Assembly: GCF_004339565.1 (NCBI RefSeq)
Contig: NZ_SMFZ01000002.1
Span: forward strand, 1,860,001-1,924,000
Length of the DNA: 64,000 bases
Source of the DNA: Pseudonocardia endophytica
Lineage (GTDB): Bacteria; Actinomycetota; Actinomycetes; Mycobacteriales; Pseudonocardiaceae
Reading direction: 5' to 3'
Positions 59,288 to 64,000 of the stretch are shown one piece after another; the first letter of the stretch is position 1; each line of letters begins with the position of its first letter. The notes beneath the pieces were generated by a model. The model saw nothing but the letters and a program-made list of their open reading frames with translations, did not search any database and was not told the DNA's origin. A program made the position numbers and the translations under genes.

Positions 59288-60244
59288 GTGCGTATCGCGT
59301 TCGTGGGCAAGGGCGGCAGCGGGAAGACGACGACGGCGGCCATGACCGCCCGCTGTCTCGCCTCGACCGGGGCGCCGGTGCTGGCCGTCGACGCCGACAT
59401 CAACCAGCACCTCGGCGTCGCGCTCGGGGCCGACCCGGACGGCACCCCGCCGCCGTCGCTGGCCGCCGACCTGCCGTGGCTCAAGGAACACCTGCGCGGC
59501 GACAACCCGCTGATCGGCTCGTCGGACGAGATGGTCAAGACGACGCCGCCGGGTCCCGGCTCGCGTCTATCCACACTGGACTCGTCAGACCCGGTACTCG
59601 CCCGTCTGTCCCGCTCGGAAGGGGGCGTCCGGTACGTCGTGACCGGGGAGTTCGACGCGGACGACGTCGGCGTGAAGTGCTTCCACTCCAAGACCGGCGC
59701 CGTCGAGCTGTACCTGAACCATCTCGTCGACGGTCCTGGCGAGTACGTGGTCGTCGACATGACCGCCGGTGCCGACGCGTTCGCCTCCGGCCTGTTCACC
59801 CGCTTCGACCTCACGGTCCTGGTCTGCGAGCCGACCCGCCGCGGCGTCGGCGTCTACCGGCAGTACGCCGGGCACGCGGCCGAGTACGGCGTCGCGCTGC
59901 GGGTGCTGGGGAACAAGGTCGCGGACTCCTCCGACGTCGACTACCTCCGCGACGAGGTCGGCGACGCGCTGATCGGCTGGATCGGTCAGTCCGCGTGGGT
60001 GCGGGCGGCCGAGCGCGGCCGGGCGCTCCCGGTGTCCGAACTGGAGCCGGCGAACCGCGCCGTCTGCGACGAGCTCCGGTCCGATGTGGATGCCCGGAGC
60101 AGGGACTGGGCCGCCTACCACCGCGACACGGTCGCGTTCCACCTGCGCAACGCCCGGTCGTGGGCGAACGCCGCGACCGGGGTTGATCTGGCGCTTCAGG
60201 TCGCGCCGGACTACGTGCCGGGCCCCGCGCCCGCGCGCGTCTGA
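59288..60244 (+). CDS. CooC/MinD-like P-loop ATPase
   Basis: A 318-residue SIMIBI-class ATPase from GTG 59288. The deviant Walker A FVGKGGSGKTTTAAMTARCL with the signature Lys is followed by LAVDADINQHLGVALGAD, the CooC-type switch where nickel insertase relatives have a DADPN-like motif. EYVVVDMTAGADAFASGLFT is the Walker B region with MTAG. Proteins of this type usually mature metalloenzymes or partition cargo. No CO dehydrogenase is in view. An SCO5389-family gene follows in the same direction after 321 bases. Confidence 0.88.
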   Translation: MRIAFVGKGGSGKTTTAAMTARCLASTGAPVLAVDADINQHLGVALGADPDGTPPPSLAADLPWLKEHLRGDNPLIGSSDEMVKTTPPGPGSRLSTLDSSDPVLARLSRSEGGVRYVVTGEFDADDVGVKCFHSKTGAVELYLNHLVDGPGEYVVVDMTAGADAFASGLFTRFDLTVLVCEPTRRGVGVYRQYAGHAAEYGVALRVLGNKVADSSDVDYLRDEVGDALIGWIGQSAWVRAAERGRALPVSELEPANRAVCDELRSDVDARSRDWAAYHRDTVAFHLRNARSWANAATGVDLALQVAPDYVPGPAPARV

Positions 60245-60565
60245 CGCGTCGAGGTCGGCGATGTGCCGCCCGTCGTATCCGGGCTCCCGGCGCCCGCCGG
60301 GCTCCCGGCGCCCGCCGGGCTCTCGGCGCCCGCCGGGCTCTCGGCGCCCGCCGGAGCGCGCTGAGTCGTCCGTCGTGTTCCTGCGTCCACCGCACCTCTG
60401 TGCTCGCGACGCCGTCGCATCTCCGCGTGCGCCCGTTGCGTCCTGCACGCCGCAGCGCAGCCGCCGCCCGGCATGCCCCCGGCGCCTGTCACGGGCCCCG
60501 CGTGCCGTCGCGCCCACCGACCCCGGACCGACCGGTCCGGAGAAGTACGTCCCCAGGAGGTCACC
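60245..60565. other. 321-bp spacer with 18-bp tandem repeats
   Basis: Apart from the four repeats at 60281-60352 and the promoter region of the next gene, I see no gene. Frames on either strand are Arg/Pro-rich and lack family signals. Confidence 0.5.
60281..60352. repeat. Four 18-bp tandem repeats
   Basis: GGGCTCCCGGCGCCCGCC twice, then GGGCTCTCGGCGCCCGCC twice, without gaps. Each unit includes the palindrome GGCGCC. The block sits between the CooC-like and SCO5389-family genes. Confidence 0.9.
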
Positions 60566-60961
60566 GTGTCCCTCGACGTCCCCACTGCCGTCCTCGACGA
60601 CGCCCGCCGCGGCGAGATGGACGACGCCGCGTTCGTCGGCGTCGTCCGCGACTCGCTGCCCTACGCGTGGCAGGTCGTGTCGGCCGCGGCCGCCGACGGC
60701 GACGCCCGCCCGGACGCGCCGTTCGGCGAGCACGAGGTCCCGCCGCCGTCCGAGGCCGAGCGCGGTCAGTTGCTGCGCGCGCTGGCGTCCAACGCGATCC
60801 GCGGTGCGCTGGAGCGGCACTTCGGCGTCGTCCTCGCGTTCCAGAACTGCCACCGCGTCGCCGCGTTCCGCCCCGCCGCCGTCGACTCGGAGATCTACCG
60901 CGAGTTCGTGAGCCCCCGCGGCCAGGTCCTGAACCAGACGCCGGAACTGCGCGACTGCTGA
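60566..60961 (+). CDS. SCO5389-family protein
   Basis: A 131-residue protein starting at GTG 60566 after CCAGGAGG. The sequence closely follows the SCO5389 family: SLDVPTAVLDDARRGEMDDA, FVGVVRDSLPYAWQVV, then GQLLRALASNAIRGALERHF, GVVLAFQNCHRVAAF and the C-terminus NQTPELRDC. The family is specific to actinobacteria, about 130 residues, with no known function. It lies downstream of a CooC-like ATPase, a pairing I believe recurs in streptomycetes. Confidence 0.9.
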   Translation: MSLDVPTAVLDDARRGEMDDAAFVGVVRDSLPYAWQVVSAAAADGDARPDAPFGEHEVPPPSEAERGQLLRALASNAIRGALERHFGVVLAFQNCHRVAAFRPAAVDSEIYREFVSPRGQVLNQTPELRDC

Positions 60962-61038
60962 CCGGCTCCGCCCAGACGGAGCCGGGGGACGCCGCTCGCC
61001 CCGACCGGCGGGGCACGCCGCACCCCGGGGCCTGGTGC

Positions 61039-61105
61039 CGCACCCCGCCTCGGCGTGTCGCACCGGCTGCAACGGGTGCGGCACGCCGGGCCGGGGTGCG
61101 GCACG
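61039..61105. repeat. 67-bp repeat, copy 1
   Basis: Identical to 61304-61370. It starts CGCACCCCGCCTCGGCG and ends CGGGGTGCGGCACG; outer arms CCGCACCCCG and CGGGGTGCGG make each copy an imperfect hairpin. Confidence 0.85.
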
Positions 61106-61303
61106 TCGACCTGCGTGCTCGACCGCAGCTGAGGCCGCAGCCGGCACCGACCCGTGGCGCCCCGTGTCGGTACGCGGCATTCCACGCATCGCACGTCGCG
61201 AGGTGTGACGGGGCGCCGCTGCTACCGATCGCCCGGCCGGCGCGGCACCCGGCGTCGGTCCGTCGCACCCCTCGGCGCGGTGCCGCACCTCGCCGCGTGG
61301 TGT

Positions 61304-61370
61304 CGCACCCCGCCTCGGCGTGTCGCACCGGCTGCAACGGGTGCGGCACGCCGGGCCGGGGTGCGGCACG
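61304..61370. repeat. 67-bp repeat, copy 2
   Basis: Second perfect copy, 265 bp downstream of the first in the same orientation, ending 15 bases before the terminator hairpin. Confidence 0.85.
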
Positions 61371-61385
61371 AGCCACCGGACGCCG

Positions 61386-61420
61386 GAGGGCCCGGCATCC
61401 ACAGTGGATGCCGGGCCCTC
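61386..61420. terminator. Bidirectional terminator hairpin
   Basis: GAGGGCCCGGCATCCAC pairs perfectly with GTGGATGCCGGGCCCTC over 17 bp around a single A. It lies between the convergent SCO5389-family and PadR genes, 15 bases past the PadR stop. Confidence 0.8.
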
Positions 61421-61435
61421 GGGGCGTGAGCACGC

Positions 61436-62203
61436 CTACTCGGCGAGCAGGCGGTAGATGGCCTTGCGCGCCTGGGCGAGCGACTCGGTCGCGGTGGCGA
61501 TCTGCTCGGGGGTGCCGGCCGCCATCACCTGGTGGGCGGCGGCGTGCACCTGGCCGAGCTCCTGCCAGAGCTCGTGGGCCGGGTCGCCGTCGGTGTCCCC
61601 GTCGAAGCCGGACCAGACCGCGTCGATCTCGGAGCGGTGCTCCTCGACGTAACGGGTGCCCTCCTCGGTGAGGTGGACGACCCGGCGGCCCTCGGTCTGC
61701 TCGACGCGGACGAGACCCTCGTCCTCGAGCTGGGACAGCGTCGGGTACACGGAGCCGGGACTCGGCTTCCACTGCCCGCCGCTGCGCTCGGTGATCTCCT
61801 GGATGATCTCGTAGCCGTGCCGCGGGTTGTCCGCCACGACGGCCAGGACGGCCGTCCGGACGTCACCGCGGTTGCGGCGCCCGCCACGCCGGCCGAAGCC
61901 GGGGGGCGGTCCGGGCGGGAAACCGGGGCCGAAGCCACCCGGGCCGAAGCCGGGGCCACCGCGCGGGCCGAACCCGCCACGACGTCCGCGGCCGTGCGGG
62001 CCGCCGCGGCCGTGCGGGCCACCGCGTCCGCGCCCTCGGGGGCCGGGTCCCTCGTCGTCCATCTCGTCTCCCGCCGCCTGGGCTGCCTCGGCGGCCAGGC
62101 TCAGCTTCTCGGCCATCCGCTCGAACGGGGGCCGTCCGCGGCCTCGCGGACCACGTCCGCGTCCACCGAACGGTCCGTCACCTGGGTTGTTCCATGCGTT
62201 CAT
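61436..62203 (-). CDS. PadR-family regulator with Gly/Arg/Pro-rich N-terminus
   Basis: A 255-residue protein. The DNA-binding part is residues about 112-190: DVRTAVLAVVADNPRHGYEI, IQEITERSGGQWKPSPGSVY, PTLSQLEDEGLVRVEQTEGR, the PadR winged helix. A helical dimer region ends LAQARKAIYRLLAE. Before it lies about 100 residues of low complexity (FGGRGRGPRGRGRPP, GGPHGRGGPHGRG, PGFPPGPPPGFGRRGG), common in actinobacterial PadR proteins. It probably represses itself and a nearby gene; a CGATATATCG site is 52 bases upstream of its ATG. Confidence 0.92.
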   Translation of the reverse strand: MNAWNNPGDGPFGGRGRGPRGRGRPPFERMAEKLSLAAEAAQAAGDEMDDEGPGPRGRGRGGPHGRGGPHGRGRRGGFGPRGGPGFGPGGFGPGFPPGPPPGFGRRGGRRNRGDVRTAVLAVVADNPRHGYEIIQEITERSGGQWKPSPGSVYPTLSQLEDEGLVRVEQTEGRRVVHLTEEGTRYVEEHRSEIDAVWSGFDGDTDGDPAHELWQELGQVHAAAHQVMAAGTPEQIATATESLAQARKAIYRLLAE

Positions 62204-62249
62204 GATCGTACTCCTTCTCGTGTGAGCCTCCTTCGATCGGCTCGCGTGC

Positions 62250-62264
62250 TATCACGATATATCG
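62250..62264. promoter_or_regulatory. PadR-type operator candidate
   Basis: Overlapping dyads TATC-AC-GATA (62250-62259) and CGATATATCG (62255-62264), AT-rich against the background, upstream of the PadR gene. Such ATAT-centred sites are typical of PadR autoregulation. Confidence 0.5.
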
Positions 62265-62345
62265 CGACTGCTCGATGATGCAACCCCGAGCGTCGCGTCG
62301 AGTGGTGAATCAGCCGGCGAGAGCTGGCTGAGCTGCGGAAACGGG

Positions 62346-62666
62346 TCAGCGACGAGCTACGAACGCATGCGCTTCCCGAGCTATCGCCGACCAGTCGGCT
62401 GTGTCGGCGACCGTCAGCCATTCCTTCATCGGCCGCCCGCGGCTGCCCTCGAACCGCTCGCCGGTGCCGTCGGCGATCGACTCGGCGACGCGGGCGGCGG
62501 GCAGCTTCACGACGAGCCGTCCGCCCACGAGCATGGCGAAGATCTTCCTGCCGGTCGTGAGCGCGGCGGAGCCGAACGCGCGGTCGCCGCCGGGTTGTTC
62601 GACGTCCGGCTGATCGGCGAACGTGAGGCAGAGGTCGTGGAAGCGCGCGTCGGGGTCGCCGGTCAC
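62346..62666 (-). CDS. TfoX N-terminal-domain-like protein
   Basis: A 106-residue single-domain protein from GTG 62666. GSAALTTGRKIFAMLVGGRL, VVKLPAARVAESIADGTGER and GRPMKEWLTVADTADWSAIA follow the TfoX/Sxy N-terminal domain pattern used by many small actinobacterial proteins that lack the rest of TfoX. The family is found in unlinked regulators and is not itself clearly DNA-binding. Neighbours give no further clue. Confidence 0.8.
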   Translation of the reverse strand: MTGDPDARFHDLCLTFADQPDVEQPGGDRAFGSAALTTGRKIFAMLVGGRLVVKLPAARVAESIADGTGERFEGSRGRPMKEWLTVADTADWSAIAREAHAFVARR

Positions 62667-62808
62667 ACACCCGAGTCTGCCGTGGACGACGGCGGTGGCG
62701 GCGGATCCGGCCCACGACGACCGCCGACGGTGGCACCGCGCAGTGCGATGCCCGATCTCGCAGCGTCTGCCGGGTCTGCGAGGTCGGAGGATCTCCTGCG
62801 ACGCCGGG

Positions 62809-64000
62809 TTACCGCCCGCCGCGGCGGTACGCGGGATCCAGCGTGCGCACCGCGGCGATCAGGTCAGGGCCCAGTGCCGTCGCGGCGACCCGCTCCACGT
62901 CCTGGCTGCTCGCGCGGTCGTCGGTCAACGGAGCCGCGGCCTCGCGCACCGCGCGTGTGACCAGCGACGGGCCGTCGCCCAGTGCGGCCGGTGCGGCCAG
63001 TTCGACGGCCTGCGTCGCGGCCAGTGCCTCGACGGCCAGCACCAGCCGGAACCGGCGCAGCATGCCCGGCAGGCGCGCCGCCGCGTACGAGGCGTTCGAC
63101 GCGTCGTCCTCGACGCCGTCCGCGCCCGACGGGCTGTCCAGCGACACCGGTGTGGCCCGGTGCCGGATCTCGGTGAGCAGCGCCTGCCCGATCTTGAGCA
63201 GCGGTCCGAAGCCGGACGAGCCGGGGCCGACGGCGCTGAGGTCGTCGGGCAGGCCGGACAGGCGGCCGGTCAGAAGGCGTTGCATCCGCTGCACCGACAG
63301 CGACGCCGTCCGGTGCAACGCCAGCGCGAGCGTGTCCAGGACCAGTGCCAGCGCGGGAGTGTGGAAGTTGCCGGTGGAGGCGATCGTGCCGTCGTCGCGC
63401 ACGAGGGGGTTGTCGCCGGAGCCGTTGATCTCGGCGTCCAGCGCAGGCCGCACCGTGTCCAGTGTGGACGCCAGCGCACCGTGAACCTGGGACGCGCACC
63501 GGATGCTGATCGGGTCCTGGACGCGTCGGGCGGCGGCCGGGTCGGTGAGCCGCCCGCCGCGCAGCAGCGTGAGCAGGTGCGCCGCGGCCTCCGGGGACCC
63601 GGGGGACGGGCGTGCGGCCTGCGCGCGGGGGTCCAGTGGACTGACGTTCGCCCGGAACCCCTCGTACGTCACGGACACGACGGCCTGCGCAGCGATCAAT
63701 GCGTCCTCGGCGTCGGCGAGTGCGAGCGCCGCGATCGCGGCCGTCACGGCGTTCGTCGTGCAGAGCACGAGCCCGTCCTTCGGGCCGGGCGTCAGCGGTT
63801 CCAGACCGGCGCGGCGCAACGCCTCGGCGCCGTCGAGGATCTCACCGCTGAGCTCGGCGCGTCCCTCGCCGATCACCACCTCGCCGACGTGCGCGAGCTG
63901 GCACAGGTCCGCCGCCCCGATCGATCCGGTCCGGGGCACGACGGGGTGCACTCCGGCGTTCAGCATCCCGGCCAGCTGACGGGCGACGGCCGGGCTCGCG
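62809..64000 (-). CDS. Aromatic amino acid lyase (HAL/PAL) homologue without the MIO triad, 5'-truncated
   Basis: The frame is open to the window's end, so the start is missing. The visible 396 residues cover the C-terminal two-thirds of a histidine/phenylalanine ammonia-lyase-type protein: LNAGVHPVVPRTGSIGAADL, PKDGLVLCTTNAVTAAIAAL, NGSGDNPLVRDDGTIASTGN and QDVERVAATALGPDLI. Active lyases have GSxGASGDLAPLAH, whose Ala-Ser-Gly cyclises to the MIO cofactor. Here the segment reads GSIGAADLCQLAH, one residue shorter and without Ser-Gly. Either a catalytically altered subfamily or a non-lyase. A conserved YxNFHxP-like segment is kept as STGNFHTPA. Confidence 0.85.
   Translation of the reverse strand, partial: ASPAVARQLAGMLNAGVHPVVPRTGSIGAADLCQLAHVGEVVIGEGRAELSGEILDGAEALRRAGLEPLTPGPKDGLVLCTTNAVTAAIAALALADAEDALIAAQAVVSVTYEGFRANVSPLDPRAQAARPSPGSPEAAAHLLTLLRGGRLTDPAAARRVQDPISIRCASQVHGALASTLDTVRPALDAEINGSGDNPLVRDDGTIASTGNFHTPALALVLDTLALALHRTASLSVQRMQRLLTGRLSGLPDDLSAVGPGSSGFGPLLKIGQALLTEIRHRATPVSLDSPSGADGVEDDASNASYAAARLPGMLRRFRLVLAVEALAATQAVELAAPAALGDGPSLVTRAVREAAAPLTDDRASSQDVERVAATALGPDLIAAVRTLDPAYRRGGR

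Larger units (their letters stand above)
60962..61435. other. 474-bp repeat-bearing spacer
   Basis: Holds no gene. It contains two 67-bp direct repeats, several shorter related words (GTGCGGCAC and GCCGCACC) and a bidirectional terminator hairpin at its right end, between convergent genes. Confidence 0.6.

Overview
The window is high-GC DNA with the hallmarks of an actinomycete: a WhiB-family regulator, an AfsR-like BTAD/NB-ARC/TPR regulator, a mycothiol-type DinB/MDMPI enzyme, an SCO5389-family protein, many GTG starts and many 4-nt or 8-nt stop/start overlaps. Pseudonocardiales is my best guess, but nothing in the sequence fixes the genus. I see no tRNA, rRNA, integrase, transposase or CRISPR array. 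The window looks like ordinary chromosome with one specialised island.

Left part (1-20 kb). A 5'-truncated PLD-nuclease/helicase comes first, then a small membrane protein. An XRE-cupin regulator and a 14-TM exporter face a GNAT acetyltransferase across a perfect palindromic operator. A GMC oxidoreductase lies divergent to an alpha/beta hydrolase followed by an AfsR-like regulator. A WhiB protein is translationally coupled to an 1101-residue protein made of three ceruloplasmin-like double-cupredoxin repeats that have lost the usual copper motifs. An M13 metalloprotease closes this part.

Centre (19.3-27.5 kb). After an 826-bp, relatively AT-rich non-coding region with a perfect 26-bp palindrome comes a ten-gene gas vesicle operon: companion protein, SRPBCC protein, gvpA, gvpF, gvpG, gvpO, gvpJ, gvpL, gvpS, gvpK. 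Most of its genes overlap or nearly abut. Its oddest property is that the first two proteins, GvpA, GvpO and GvpJ carry long charged, low-complexity segments. GvpO is 556 residues, against roughly 100-130 usually, with two kinds of in-frame DNA tandem repeat.

Right part (27.5-64 kb). This holds metabolic, transport and regulatory genes: a threonine-synthase-like enzyme followed by a wrecked AbgT transporter gene; Nei glycosylase; a TetR/SDR divergent pair with clear operators; a class III cyclase co-transcribed with a cyclic-nucleotide-binding-domain protein; a DksA-type zinc finger; several secreted lipoproteins (beta-lactamase-like, chorismate mutase-like); carbonic anhydrase; DNA polymerase IV; a BCCT transporter with a strong terminator; an Lrp regulator divergent from an E1/transketolase-like enzyme; a PAC2 protein; a CooC-like ATPase followed by an SCO5389-family gene; and PadR and TfoX-like proteins. 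At the edge is a truncated ammonia-lyase homologue lacking the Ala-Ser-Gly cofactor triad.

Intergenic spaces carry several small palindromic repeat families: an 84-bp element in two copies, a 27-nt sequence in two copies, a 67-bp direct repeat and a 171-bp inverted-repeat element. These are probably REP-like or miniature elements.
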